Positions 1 through 9,149 are shown, counted from the first letter of the stretch. The stretch is DNA of 64,000 nucleotides from an uncultured Colwellia sp. (GCA_913049915.1 CAJWZC010000004.1:17012-81011); one strand, 5' to 3'. The notes: generated by a model not told the origin, from the letters alone. Numbers and translations are program-made.

Positions 1-1
1 G

Positions 2-412
2 CTTGATCACGGTATGCAGTTGTTTGAGTTGAAGCCAACTACGAATCTATGCGAAGAGTCTACCAGAGACTTATCTAAGTGCTCACCGACAGCGGCCTAC
101 GGTCTTCATGCAAAGTCTATCGTATTTGACCGACGCATAGCGGGTATCGGCTCTTTTAACTTCAACTTACGTTCAACCTACCTCAATACTGAGTCACTGC
201 TCATTATTGAAAGCCAGAGTGTTGCTGAAAGTCTTGCTAATGATATGGAACAGGCGATGAATGAAGATAACAGCTGGCGCCTAGGTTTATATGAGGGAAA
301 AACTCGTTGGTATTCAGGTACAAAACACTGGGAAAACGAGCCAGAGACTGACCATTCGGAACGAATAAAATCACGATTTTTACAATTGTTGCCAATCGAG
401 AAATATTTGTGA
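2..412 (+). CDS. Phospholipase D family protein, C-terminal part (cut by window edge)
   Basis: The reading frame is open to the left edge, so this is the end of a longer protein. It carries one HKD-type motif: H-A-K, four residues, D, then a G-S-x-N-F-N stretch. That pattern is typical of the second active-site half of phospholipase D/cardiolipin synthase-like enzymes, which use two such motifs for phosphodiester hydrolysis or transfer. About 85 residues follow the motif, as in PLD-domain proteins of the YmdC/ClsC type. The first HKD motif and the N-terminus lie outside the window, so substrate and localisation cannot be judged. No gene overlaps it convincingly on the other strand. Confidence 0.8.
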   Translation, partial: LDHGMQLFELKPTTNLCEESTRDLSKCSPTAAYGLHAKSIVFDRRIAGIGSFNFNLRSTYLNTESLLIIESQSVAESLANDMEQAMNEDNSWRLGLYEGKTRWYSGTKHWENEPETDHSERIKSRFLQLLPIEKYL

Positions 413-501
413 AGCAATTTATAAAGCTAACGTGAGAAATGATATTGATTGTGAAATCGTTTATCTGAACCATACTTGCAAGTTAATCAGGAGAAGAAAT
501 T

Positions 502-1359
502 ATGAGTAATGAGTATACGCCAGCTAAAGTTTGGGTTAATGACGCTGTGGGTGGTAACCAATGGGCAAATATAAACAGTCCTGAATCAGGGGCAAGGTAT
601 GAAAAAAAATTACCCAAAGGTGAACATGCTTTACAACTTCATTCTTTGGGTACGCCTAATGGACAAAAAGTGACCATTCTTTTAGAAGAGCTCTTAGCTT
701 TAGGAATAAAAGCGGCAGAATATGATGCTTATTTGATTAATATCGGTGAAAGTGAGCAATTTTCATCAGGATTTGTTGATATAAATCCTAATTCAAAAAT
801 TCCAGCGTTGACTGATAAATCAGGAAGTGAAGAGGTCAATGTTTTTGAATCAGCATCAATCCTTGTTCATTTAGCCGAGAAATTTGGTCAGTTTTTACCA
901 AAAGAGGGTAATGCACGAACTAAAACGTTTAACTGGTTGTTTTGGGCACAAGGTTCAGCACCATTTTTAGGGGGAGGATTTGGACATTTTTACGCTTATG
1001 CTGATGAAAAGCAGGAATACCCTATAAATCGTTTTACTATGGAAGTGAAGCGTCAGTTAGATGTATTAGATACACAACTATCTAAAAATACTTTTGTTGC
1101 CGGTGAAGAGTATACCATTGCAGATATAGCGGTATGGCCCTGGTACGGTAATTTAGTCTTAGGTAATTTGTATGATGCGGCAGAATTTGTACAAGTGAGA
1201 ACTTATAAAAACGTCATGCGTTGGGCAAAGTTGATTGAAAATAGAGAAGCGGTACAACGAGGACGTATTGTAAATTGTTCTTGGGGTGAAGAATGGCAAC
1301 AAGTGGTTGAGCGTCATTCTGCAGAAGATATTGATACCGTGATGAAATTACGAGTGTAA
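502..1359 (+). CDS. yghU: YghU-type glutathione S-transferase / disulfide-bond reductase
   Basis: This 285-residue protein matches the E. coli YghU pattern along its length: an N-terminal extension (AKVWxxD...ANIN), then LHSLGTPNGQKVTILLEE opening the thioredoxin-like GST domain, NPNSKIPAL, FESASILVHLAEKFG for glutathione binding, and an all-helical C-terminal domain containing APFLGGGFGHFYAYA and EYTIADIAVWPW. YghU-family enzymes bind two glutathione molecules and show glutathione-dependent disulfide reductase activity in the cytoplasm. A good ribosome binding site (AGGAGAAG) lies just before the ATG. The gene stands alone, with an 850-base non-coding stretch after it. Family is very likely; the physiological substrate is unknown. 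Confidence 0.92.
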   Translation: MSNEYTPAKVWVNDAVGGNQWANINSPESGARYEKKLPKGEHALQLHSLGTPNGQKVTILLEELLALGIKAAEYDAYLINIGESEQFSSGFVDINPNSKIPALTDKSGSEEVNVFESASILVHLAEKFGQFLPKEGNARTKTFNWLFWAQGSAPFLGGGFGHFYAYADEKQEYPINRFTMEVKRQLDVLDTQLSKNTFVAGEEYTIADIAVWPWYGNLVLGNLYDAAEFVQVRTYKNVMRWAKLIENREAVQRGRIVNCSWGEEWQQVVERHSAEDIDTVMKLRV

Positions 1360-2210
1360 ATTAACTCTATAATTCAGCGCGGGATGATTGGTGGGCTTTA
1401 TTTGATTTTTTAATTTATTTTAATTGAGTCAAATTATCTAGATATTTTTTGCAACTGGTTTATAAGTCAGAGAATGAGCTCTTTAATAGGTCAATGTTAG
1501 TTAACCTGAGCTCTGGATAAGCAGTACTTGTTCAATATTTCCCTTTATCCGATTCTCAGTGTTAAAACGTCGATAAATAACCAGTTATTGATCGACGTTT
1601 TGCCTTAATAATCGAATAAATTGAAACATTGATAGAATATATAGCCACTTAATTTTGTAAAGAGTATCCTTAATAATTTAAACTATTTTTTTTATTGAAT
1701 ATAAAGTACTCGTTATTCATAGTTTAGGTGAGTAGCTTAAAAGTACCCTTCATTTTATTTCTATGGTAACTCCGTTCAAAATTCCTAGTTAGTGTCACTT
1801 GTTAAGCATATTAAGAATCATTACAACTGACAACACCATAAATATTGTCCTGATTAACTTGACCAAAAATTTAAGCTAGTATTAGTTTTGCTAGATCTCT
1901 ACATTTTTTTCTTAAGTGTAAATAGCATCTATATAACGTTATATCAATTGTACTAACTAATTGTTCGACTTAACACGGTCTTAATCTACAATTCCTGCGT
2001 TGCGCTCAATTCTAATATTATCTATTGCTCAATCACGTACGTTGGATTTGAAAATTTATCATCTTTAAATTTTGATCACTGTTATGGCATAGTAGCAATC
2101 AATTTAGTGAAAAAGCATGATGCTTGTTGCTGATATCTTATTAAACTGTATGCTAATGGCCAGTGGTCAGACCTTTGGTCGTAGTAAATTATAGAGGCTA
2201 TAAGTAAACA
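1360..2210. other. Long non-coding stretch
   Basis: About 850 bases with no reading frame that looks coding on either strand. The only structure I see is the strong hairpin at 1564-1601. The A+T-rich remainder may hold the promoter of the hydrolase gene at 2211. I recognise no RNA gene or decayed protein domain here. Confidence 0.5.
1564..1601. terminator. Long hairpin, possible bidirectional terminator
   Basis: An 11-base arm (AAAACGTCGAT, 1564-1574) is matched exactly by ATCGACGTTTT at 1591-1601. Inside, after one mismatch, AATAA pairs with TTATT around a CCAG loop. Both strands end in short T runs, so a terminator is possible, but it lies 200 bases past the yghU stop. It could equally be a dispersed palindromic repeat. 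Confidence 0.45.
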
Positions 2211-3098
2211 ATGAAGCAACAGTCGTTATATATTCAAGGTGAAGATTTCCAATTACATCTTCGTCATATTTCCAAGAACACAACGGGAATACCAGTTTTA
2301 ATGATCCACGGTGTGATAGAGAATGGCCATATTTTTTATACTAAAAAAGGTAAAGGCTTAGCTTGTTATTTAGCTGAACAAGGCTTTGATGTGTATGTTG
2401 CAGACCTTCGTGGTCGCGGGAAAAGTACTCCCTTAATAAGTGCCAATTCTGACTTTGGTCAATTCGAAACTATTACTCAAGATATTTCGATGTTTCTAGA
2501 TTACATAACTAAACATACCAATAAAGCCATGCATGTTGTCTCGCATTCATGGGGAGGAGTATTAATGGCGAGTTGTTTGGTTCGTTATCCAGAGCGTTTA
2601 TCACAAGTATTGAGTAACACCTGTTTTGGTACAAAAAGAATGGTCAGTGTAAAAAGCGTGGAAAAGTTTTTAAAAGTGACTCTATTCTGGAATAAATTTG
2701 CCATAAAACTAGCCAATAAAAATGGTTTTTTAGACGCTAAAAGGTATGGTATTGGTTCAGACAATGAAACAAAAAAATCCCTTATACAGAGTGTTGCTTG
2801 GATTAAAAAAGGCGCTTGGATAGATCCACATGATGGTTTTAATTATGAAGAAGCAGCGAAAAATATATCATGGCCACCGTCGTGGCACTTTACCGGCGTA
2901 AAAGATAAATTTTTAGGGCATGAGCAAGATGTAAAAGCGTTTATTGCCGAGTCATCTAACCATCAAGCAAAATTTAATTTACTGTCAAAAAAGAATGGCC
3001 ATGCTGTAGATTACGACCACATTAATATTCTGACTCACCCAGAGGCTGTTACTGATCATTTTCCACTACTAGCTGAATGGCTAAAAAATCATCAATAA
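2211..3098 (+). CDS. Alpha/beta hydrolase family protein
   Basis: A 295-residue alpha/beta-hydrolase-fold protein. The oxyanion-hole region is MIHGVIENG near residue 32. The nucleophile elbow is S-H-S-W-G-G near residue 111, a variant of GxSxG with Ser in the first position. D-L-R-G-R-G follows strand 4. A late G-H-A-V-D-Y-D-H segment near residue 265 is the likely catalytic histidine region. There is no signal peptide, so it should be cytoplasmic. It resembles esterase/lipase or acyl-hydrolase proteins of about 300 residues; the substrate cannot be inferred. It is a single gene with a weak upstream purine stretch (TAGAGGC). Confidence 0.8.
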   Translation: MKQQSLYIQGEDFQLHLRHISKNTTGIPVLMIHGVIENGHIFYTKKGKGLACYLAEQGFDVYVADLRGRGKSTPLISANSDFGQFETITQDISMFLDYITKHTNKAMHVVSHSWGGVLMASCLVRYPERLSQVLSNTCFGTKRMVSVKSVEKFLKVTLFWNKFAIKLANKNGFLDAKRYGIGSDNETKKSLIQSVAWIKKGAWIDPHDGFNYEEAAKNISWPPSWHFTGVKDKFLGHEQDVKAFIAESSNHQAKFNLLSKKNGHAVDYDHINILTHPEAVTDHFPLLAEWLKNHQ

Positions 3099-3187
3099 CG
3101 TTACTTAGCGCAAAGGCTTAGCCTTTCTTTTAGTATATTAATACTGTTTTTTACTGAGTCTGCTTTAGTTATATTCTGCTCTTATAG

Positions 3188-3661
3188 TTAAGTAAGTAGC
3201 CTTAAAATCGGCTCGCCGTGCGCTGACATCAACCAGGCTAATACAGTTGAGTTAGCAATTATGGTAAACCAAAAAGCGAGTCTGAAGACTATTTTTTTAG
3301 ATTTATGCCTTAGTATTTGTTGCGCCAATACTACACCAGGCCAACCGCCAATTAAGGCTAATAAATGTAAGATACTTTCTTGGGTACGCCATTCTCCACG
3401 TTACGCTTTAGATTTATCAAAGGTATAAGCGAGAAAGGTAATAAAACTGAGACCTAGGTAAATCAACACTATCTTTTGAGGTGGATGATCAAAAATATAA
3501 GCCGTGATTACCAAGGTAATAAATAGTACTAATAAATAGATAGAGAACTTACTGATCTGTTTAGCCTGTTTTTTCTTGATTTTAAAGCCATTGAAGAAGC
3601 GCTTGAGCAACATCACTTCATCGTTGCTGTGATTTATAACGACGCTACAGGGATGTAGCAT
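3188..3661 (-). pseudogene. DUF1294 membrane protein gene split by an in-frame TAA
   Basis: Read on the minus strand from 3661, the frame encodes about 86 residues with two hydrophobic segments ending FLAYTFDKSKA. It then meets a TAA at 3401-3403 and continues in the same frame to a second stop at 3188-3190. The part after the first stop contains RGEWRTQESILHLLALIGGW followed by PG and another hydrophobic segment. In DUF1294 proteins the DK...A segment is followed directly by RxxWRxPExxLHxLxxxGGxPG, so one nonsense change divides an otherwise intact domain. The family is a small inner-membrane protein of unknown function. The 86-residue product alone would lack the most conserved motif. I favour a recent pseudogene; a sequencing error or readthrough is also possible. 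Confidence 0.82.
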
Positions 3662-3782
3662 ATTCTCCTGAATAACCCTATTTCATCACAGCACCTTGAA
3701 TTAAAATTGCTCAAGCACTCTAAATCGCAGATCTTGATTGATGATGGGTATGAACTTCCTTGTTTTAGTTTGCGGTCATTAT

Positions 3783-5063
3783 TTACGCAATGAGCTGCTT
3801 TAGTGTGTTAAATGTTGCACTTTTTTTATCTTCTTCAGTACAAACACTGAGTAAATCATCGATAAAGTGATTTAACGCTCTGTGTTCTATATTTTGTACT
3901 TTTTCTTGCTGAGCAGGCGTTAGCATTTGGTAGCTAGTAGCTGCGCCAAAATCGCCAAAAATGATATTACCTTGCACGTCAAATAAGGTGTTATGAGTGT
4001 ATAAGTCACCATGGCATACTTGGTTTTTATGTAAGTGTGTAAACACATCTTGCATCTGGCTTACTATATGGTTAATAAGCATAATAGGTAAGTTGAAACC
4101 TTGCGGAAAGGTGTCTCGAGTACAGCTTTTAAAACAAGGTGGTAAACCCAAGTTTCGGTAGCTCTCAGGAATAAGACTCATAATTAATGCAAGATAGTTT
4201 GGTTCGCTAACTTGCGCTAATGATTCAACCAAATTTGGATGTTTTCCTACTTGTAAACAGGCTTGTAATTCATCTTGTGGATAACCATCACTGGTGACTT
4301 CACCTTTAAAAACTTTAACGGCAATATCATCAGGAAATTGTGATTGCTGTGTATTCCAATATGCTTTTGAAATTACGCCTGAAGCACCTTGTCCTAAAAC
4401 TTTCTCTAAGGTATAACTTGCCGATGATACTTGAGGTACTGACTTTATTTTGGCGTGAACGTCAGCGTGAGTTTCGGCATTCGCTTCGCTGTTATTGTTA
4501 GCCGTTGAAAAGGGATTACCTGCAAAAGCAAACCAAGCTAAGTTAGGAAGATTGAGTAACTGTTCAGGGCACTCGGTTAACTTATTAGCAGAAATACGTA
4601 CTAATTCAAGGTTGTGAGCTTGCGCTAATGTTTGCGGTAAATACGTTAATTGGTTGCCAGCTAAGGCTAACTTCTGTAATCGTGGTCGTTCACCTAAACT
4701 ATTTGGTAAGGTTTCAATGACGTTATCCGTTAATATTAACCAACGTAATTGCGTAGGAAGTGACTTTTCAGTAACTGTTTTTATTTGATTTGATTTAAAA
4801 CCAACCATCTCTAGGTTGGGCAATTTTCCTAATACTTCGGGTAAGTGTTCAAATTTATTTTGTGAAGCAAAAATTATTTTTAATTTGGTTAGTTGTGCCA
4901 GTTCATCAGGCAGAGTTGATAAGGTATTATGAGATAAATCTAGAATTTCTAAGCTATCAGTCAAGGTTAAAATTTCAAGGGGAAAAGTACTTAAATTTTC
5001 AGATAGTTTTAATTGGCGAATGCCAGTGAGTTTGCCTGATTTAAGTTGAGCAAGTGTTTGCAC
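3783..5063 (-). CDS. Leucine-rich-repeat protein kinase
   Basis: A 426-residue cytoplasmic protein with two parts. Residues about 15-190 form roughly seven leucine-rich repeats of the LxxLxLxxNxLxxLP type. After a short linker, residues about 210-426 form a compact protein-kinase domain: glycine loop LGQGASG, AVKVFK with the ATP-binding lysine, HGDLYTHN as the catalytic loop (D near 353, HGD instead of HRD) and GDFG (D near 371). Only about 55 residues follow DFG, so the C-lobe is short and an APE motif is not obvious. The core catalytic residues are kept, so it may phosphorylate protein or act as a small-molecule kinase. LRR-kinase proteins of this size occur in marine gammaproteobacteria, but targets are not known to me. 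It stands alone on the minus strand. Confidence 0.88.
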   Translation of the reverse strand: MQTLAQLKSGKLTGIRQLKLSENLSTFPLEILTLTDSLEILDLSHNTLSTLPDELAQLTKLKIIFASQNKFEHLPEVLGKLPNLEMVGFKSNQIKTVTEKSLPTQLRWLILTDNVIETLPNSLGERPRLQKLALAGNQLTYLPQTLAQAHNLELVRISANKLTECPEQLLNLPNLAWFAFAGNPFSTANNNSEANAETHADVHAKIKSVPQVSSASYTLEKVLGQGASGVISKAYWNTQQSQFPDDIAVKVFKGEVTSDGYPQDELQACLQVGKHPNLVESLAQVSEPNYLALIMSLIPESYRNLGLPPCFKSCTRDTFPQGFNLPIMLINHIVSQMQDVFTHLHKNQVCHGDLYTHNTLFDVQGNIIFGDFGAATSYQMLTPAQQEKVQNIEHRALNHFIDDLLSVCTEEDKKSATFNTLKQLIA

Positions 5064-5343
5064 GTTATTGAATCCCTAGAGGTGATGAAAAACGGCACTA
5101 TTTTACGGTAAATTACTTTATAAATCTCTGGTTATTAGCACATATACATGATTTTGAGGTGTATCGCGGTATTTGCAGTAGCGATTAGAGCCCAAAGCGA
5201 TGAAGCGTTTTTGGAAAAAAAGTAGCTAGGGCGAACCTAGGTGTAAAAGTGTCAGAAGTTAATCTATAGTTTTATACCTAAAAAGGTATCCACTTCCGTG
5301 TGAGAAAGACTATTAATTATTTAGCATGCTTATAGTTATTTTT

Positions 5344-5949
5344 CTAAACATCGGCAATCTCTGGCGCCTCACCTTTAGTCCACCAGTTAGCTTTATAAGT
5401 TACTTCGTTATAAATAACCGTATCGCCAGTATTATAACTTTTACTACTATCCTACGTCGTATTACTACCAGCAGTGTCTTTTTTGGTTATGGTTATAGTA
5501 AAACTTTGTGTTGATACCGAGTACCATGACCAGCAGTTAAGGTTATATTAGCGCCTGAGCCTGCAAGTGTTAAACCAGTTGACACTTGTCATGTGTAAAT
5601 TAATGAGTCGTTATCAGCATCAGTGGTAAAATAGCTATGCTAGCTTGTATTGATGCTTTATTGAGGCGACAAAATTTTTTGGATAAAACCATAAAACGGG
5701 TCTGATAACATCCAACCACCAACAGAAGATAATATTTTTAAATCAGGGTTACGTTGTTTTAACGACATTAAGTGTGCGTAAGTATCACGAATAGGGTCGG
5801 TTGAATCAATACTTGGTAAAGTTTTTTGTACCGAAGCCATTTAGATAAGTTATTACAGTCATAAATGGTTTAATATGCAGAGTGGCTTAGTAAAGCAACG
5901 AATATGGCACCTAATTTGAAGAGTTTATTTATTCTTTTACGTTGTTCAT
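5344..5949 (-). pseudogene. Decayed secreted chitinase (signal peptide, GH18 fragment, Ig/PKD-like, CBM5/12)
   Basis: On the minus strand from 5949 an ATG opens MNNVK. After an apparent one-base loss in an A-run, a signal-peptide-like stretch (INKLFKLGAIFVALLSHSAY) follows. After a TAA, YDCNNLSKW resembles the start of a chitin-binding module. From 5840 comes DSTDPIRDTYAHLMSLKQRN and later LKILSSVGGWMLSDPF, the classic N-terminal part of a family 18 chitinase barrel. The rest of the barrel, including the DxxDxDxE site, is missing. Then FTTDADNDSLIYT, a stop, and SFTITITKKDTAGSNTT resemble an Ig/PKD linker. YNTGDTVIYNEVTYKANWWT plus KGEAPEIAD is a good CBM5/12 module ending at TAG 5344-5346. 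At least three stops, one frameshift and an internal deletion make it non-functional. Confidence 0.85.
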
Positions 5950-6174
5950 ACAATCCAATACAAACGTTTTTTGTATTTTATTATTTTAAAACAATTGGTT
6001 ATTTTAGTAGAAAGAACGACACTCTATGGTTTTAATTTTCAGTATGAATGTAGATATTCAGTAAAGCTAACGTATTATTAATTTATAGGGCTTACTAAAT
6101 TATTTCTCTCTAACATAATCGAGCTACTAGATTGTCATGCAAGTAAGCTAATTTTACTTAAATAACATCTGTTC

Positions 6175-6477
6175 TTACCTTTCTTGATATTTAGGGTATA
6201 ACTTCAAATAATCACACCAAACGCTAAAATTCGTATGGTTAAATCGAATATCTGTTGCAGTAAACCATCTTGAAGATTCAATTGCTTTGAGGCGGAAGAG
6301 TTTCTTATGGCCATCGATGGCAACATAACAGATTAAATTTTCCATGGTATTGTTTATAACTTGTGTTTCAGCAAACCCATTGATGTTACGTTGATTTTTC
6401 ACTGTTATTTTAGGCATAGCTAAGACATTCGTAGTGAGCAATAATAAAGTGAAAAATGTAAACGTCTTTTGAAACAT
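6175..6477 (-). CDS. Small predicted secreted protein, unknown function
   Basis: A 100-residue protein opening with a clear signal peptide: a short charged start, a run FFTLLLLTTNV and an LAMP-like cleavage region near residue 20. The mature part is about 80 residues with two cysteines (in NLICYV and VWCDYL), which could form one disulfide in the periplasm. I do not recognise the family. It lies between the chitinase remnant and the divergently read SapC-family gene, with A+T-rich spacers on both sides. Because its neighbour is a ruin, it might itself be a shortened gene, but I see no continuing homology beyond its stop. Confidence 0.55.
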   Translation of the reverse strand: MFQKTFTFFTLLLLTTNVLAMPKITVKNQRNINGFAETQVINNTMENLICYVAIDGHKKLFRLKAIESSRWFTATDIRFNHTNFSVWCDYLKLYPKYQER

Positions 6478-6661
6478 AATTTTATTTTGTAAGTTATTTA
6501 GTAAATAATATTAAGTTTAGCATTGAAAGCTAATTAAGTGTCTCCATAACTTATAACAACGCAGTAATTTCATTCTAGTTATACCATGCTGGTATTACAT
6601 ATAGTTCAATTACAATATTATAAAAATATGCTCAATAAAAGCATTTACAAGAGATAAAATC

Positions 6662-7447
6662 ATGGCTAATTTTGTACCTATTAGAAAAGAACAACATCAA
6701 AATCTTAAGCTTGCTAGCAAACGCGATCTTGCACACATTGCCGGACAACACATTGTTTCAGTAACTGCCGCTGAATACGCACAAGCATCAGCAAGTTTTC
6801 CTGTAGTATTCATTAAAAATCCAGAATCACCACGTTACCGCAGTGTTGTTATGTTAGGTTTAGAGGCAAGTGAGAACTTATTCTATAACGATGCAAAATG
6901 GAATGGTTTGTCAATACCACAAAGTGTAGGCATGGCGCCATTTGCGTTAGGTTTAGATCCAGATAAAGAAAATACCTTAACAGCCTGTGTTGATATGGAT
7001 AGTACTTTAGTTGGTGAAGATAAAGACTTAGCAATATTTGAAGAAGATGGTAAAGAGTCAGAATTATTAACTAATGTACAAAATTCATTAGGTCGTTTAT
7101 ATGAAAACGAAAAAATGACAGAGAATTTTGTTAAAGAATTAGAAGAAAATGATTTATTACAAGAGCTTGAGTTAAATATTGATTTTGCTAATGGCGAAAA
7201 GAAAAAACTTACAGGTATTTTTACAGTTAGTGAAGAGAAAGTGAAATTATTAGCGGATGATAAAGTTTTAGATTTTCACAAACGCGGCTTATTTGTACCA
7301 ATTTATGCAATGTTAGGTTCATTAGGTCAAATTAACCGTTTAGTGCAACTACGTAATCTTACTGGTAAAGATCAAATATCAGGTATTCAAATTACCCCAC
7401 TGGCTAAGCAAGAAGCTGAAACTGAAACTGCAACTATAGAGAGTTAA
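6662..7447 (+). CDS. SapC family protein
   Basis: A 261-residue soluble protein of the SapC family (named after a Campylobacter S-layer locus gene). Characteristic features are the early segment FVPIRKEQH, an FPVVFIKNPES stretch near residue 47, ALGLDPDK near residue 97, a central acidic region and a C-terminal RGLFVPIYAMLGSLGQINRL segment. The precise role is not established: the family is found in many marine proteobacteria, often near TonB receptors or tryptophan halogenases, and here near a decayed chitinase. No signal peptide is visible. A purine stretch (ACAAGAGA) precedes the ATG. A rho-independent terminator closes the gene. Confidence 0.85.
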   Translation: MANFVPIRKEQHQNLKLASKRDLAHIAGQHIVSVTAAEYAQASASFPVVFIKNPESPRYRSVVMLGLEASENLFYNDAKWNGLSIPQSVGMAPFALGLDPDKENTLTACVDMDSTLVGEDKDLAIFEEDGKESELLTNVQNSLGRLYENEKMTENFVKELEENDLLQELELNIDFANGEKKKLTGIFTVSEEKVKLLADDKVLDFHKRGLFVPIYAMLGSLGQINRLVQLRNLTGKDQISGIQITPLAKQEAETETATIES

Positions 7448-7486
7448 CTCTTCCTTTGAACGGACCTTAAAAAGGTTTTTAAAAAT

Positions 7487-7513
7487 AAAAAAGAGGCTTT
7501 TGTCTCTTTTTTT
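7487..7513 (+). terminator. Rho-independent terminator of the SapC-family gene
   Basis: AAAAAAGAG pairs with CTCTTTTTT across an 8-base loop, followed by more T residues, 40 bases after the stop codon at 7447. Confidence 0.75.
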
Positions 7514-7609
7514 ATAATTTTTTGTTAAGAAAAGTTACTTTTCATATTCCTGTGCTGATGAACCTGTGGTAATTTAGCCATAGTAGTGATTTATAATAAC
7601 GAGAATAGT

Positions 7610-9082
7610 ATGGTCAACAAAAGTAAACTTTCTAAGGATGTGGAAGAACAAATACAAAGCCTAGCAAGTGATGTTTATATTCAAGTAGAAGATAAGATAA
7701 CTCACTTGATAGCTGCAGCAGTTAAAGCGGAAATTATCCAAACTACCGATCAGCAGAACAAAAACTCATCAGAAAAAGAACTTACGTTAACTAATGATAT
7801 TCACTTACTCAAGCAACAGCTTGCTGAAAAAGAGCTTGATGCTGGTGTTAAGAAACAAGATTTCCAAGTAGAACTGACGCAAAATAGTATTAATTATGTA
7901 GAAACGATTGAGCGTTTAGAAAAAAATATTATTAATTTAAAGCAGCAAGGAACGCAGCAGCAAGAGAGCAAGCAAAGTAATAACGACAAGTTAGACGAGA
8001 AATTACTAGAAACAGAACAAGAGCTTAATGATAAAAATCAAGCAATCGATGGCTTAAATGGCCGCATCATGGTGCTAACAGAACAAGAACAAAGCTTAAC
8101 TATGCAACTTAATGTTGCTAAAGAACAAATTCAGTTAAGTGATAAGAAACAAGGTGAAGCGTTGACTGCCATAAAAGCGCAAGTTGAAGCGTCAGCGAAG
8201 CAAAAAATAGATGTGTTAACTGAAAATATTCAGCTGAGTGAAAAGCAACAATATGAAACAGTAGCAGCGATCAAAGCTCAAGCTGAAGCCTCAGCCAAAA
8301 AACAAATTGATGTGTTAACTGAAAAACTTCAGTTACTTGAAAGTGAAAGTGCTCGTGTTCAAGCTGAAACATTACAAAGCAGTGTTAGTAACGTTAAAGA
8401 GTTAGAGCTAAAGATGTCTCAGTTAGCTGAGCAGGTTCAACAGGAACAAAATGGCAAAGCTGAGTTACAACAGCAGTTATCAGATCAACAAAAATCTATT
8501 GATACAGCGCAAGATAAAAATAAACAAGCTGAACAAAAAAGCCAAGACTTCCAAGCACAAATTATTAAGTTAACTGAACAAGGAGGCATTGAAAAACAGC
8601 AACTTCATAATGAAATAAAGTCAATTAATGAGGGGGTTGAAAAAACAAAGCAATTACACCTTGATGAGATAAAGTCAATTAATGAAGCGGGTCAGCAATC
8701 AAAGCAATTGCAGGCAGCAGCACAGCAAAATATTATTGAATTAGAAAAAGCTAACGTACAACTTAAAGAACAAGTTGAAACAGAACAAAATGATATAAAA
8801 TTATATCAGCAAGAAGTTAGTGTACTAAATGATCAAGTTAAAATTGCCCAAGAGGGACAAGAGAATATCTTGAACAGATTTAATAGTAATCGTGAGAAAC
8901 AAGAAGTTGAAAATGATAAAGTGAGAGAAACTATTAAATTCTTACGCGATGAGAACCATCAGTTAATCAGTGATAATAGCGAACAAAAATCTCAATTTAA
9001 CGTTCAAACTAATGAGTTAGAGCATAAGTTGACTGAATATCGATTGAAGTTTGAATATGCTCAGAAGCAATTAACAAATTAG
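7610..9082 (+). CDS. Long coiled-coil protein, unknown function
   Basis: About 490 residues, rich in Gln, Glu, Lys and Ser, predicted coiled coil nearly throughout after an N-terminal region of about 50 residues (LSKDVEEQIQSLASDVYIQV). No signal peptide or membrane segment is seen. It has internal repeats: a segment beginning AIKAQVEASAKQKIDVLTEN near residue 187 recurs about 36 residues later as AIKAQAEASAKKQIDVLTEK, and EIKSINE occurs twice near residue 345. The frame opens with a GTG at 7586, but ATG 7610 has the better upstream GAG spacing. It could be a structural or scaffolding protein; the N-terminal block might bind a partner or DNA as in KfrA-type proteins, but I cannot show that. 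Confidence 0.75.
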   Translation: MVNKSKLSKDVEEQIQSLASDVYIQVEDKITHLIAAAVKAEIIQTTDQQNKNSSEKELTLTNDIHLLKQQLAEKELDAGVKKQDFQVELTQNSINYVETIERLEKNIINLKQQGTQQQESKQSNNDKLDEKLLETEQELNDKNQAIDGLNGRIMVLTEQEQSLTMQLNVAKEQIQLSDKKQGEALTAIKAQVEASAKQKIDVLTENIQLSEKQQYETVAAIKAQAEASAKKQIDVLTEKLQLLESESARVQAETLQSSVSNVKELELKMSQLAEQVQQEQNGKAELQQQLSDQQKSIDTAQDKNKQAEQKSQDFQAQIIKLTEQGGIEKQQLHNEIKSINEGVEKTKQLHLDEIKSINEAGQQSKQLQAAAQQNIIELEKANVQLKEQVETEQNDIKLYQQEVSVLNDQVKIAQEGQENILNRFNSNREKQEVENDKVRETIKFLRDENHQLISDNSEQKSQFNVQTNELEHKLTEYRLKFEYAQKQLTN

Positions 9083-9149
9083 TTGTTTCGATATATATAC
9101 AATTAGACCACTATAAACCGACAAAAAAGCCATGATAAAACCAAGCTTA

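Noticed and set aside
5274..5289. Small hairpin ATACCT...AGGTAT
   Set aside because: Only a 6-base stem in A+T-rich sequence without a T-run; easily due to chance.
5326..5514. 62-residue plus-strand reading frame
   Set aside because: It is antisense to the chitin-binding module of the chitinase remnant, which matches a known domain on the minus strand; the plus frame has no recognisable features.
7586..9082. KfrA-type DNA-binding protein
   Set aside because: The coiled coil is similar in kind, but the N-terminal region does not show the KfrA helix-turn-helix pattern.
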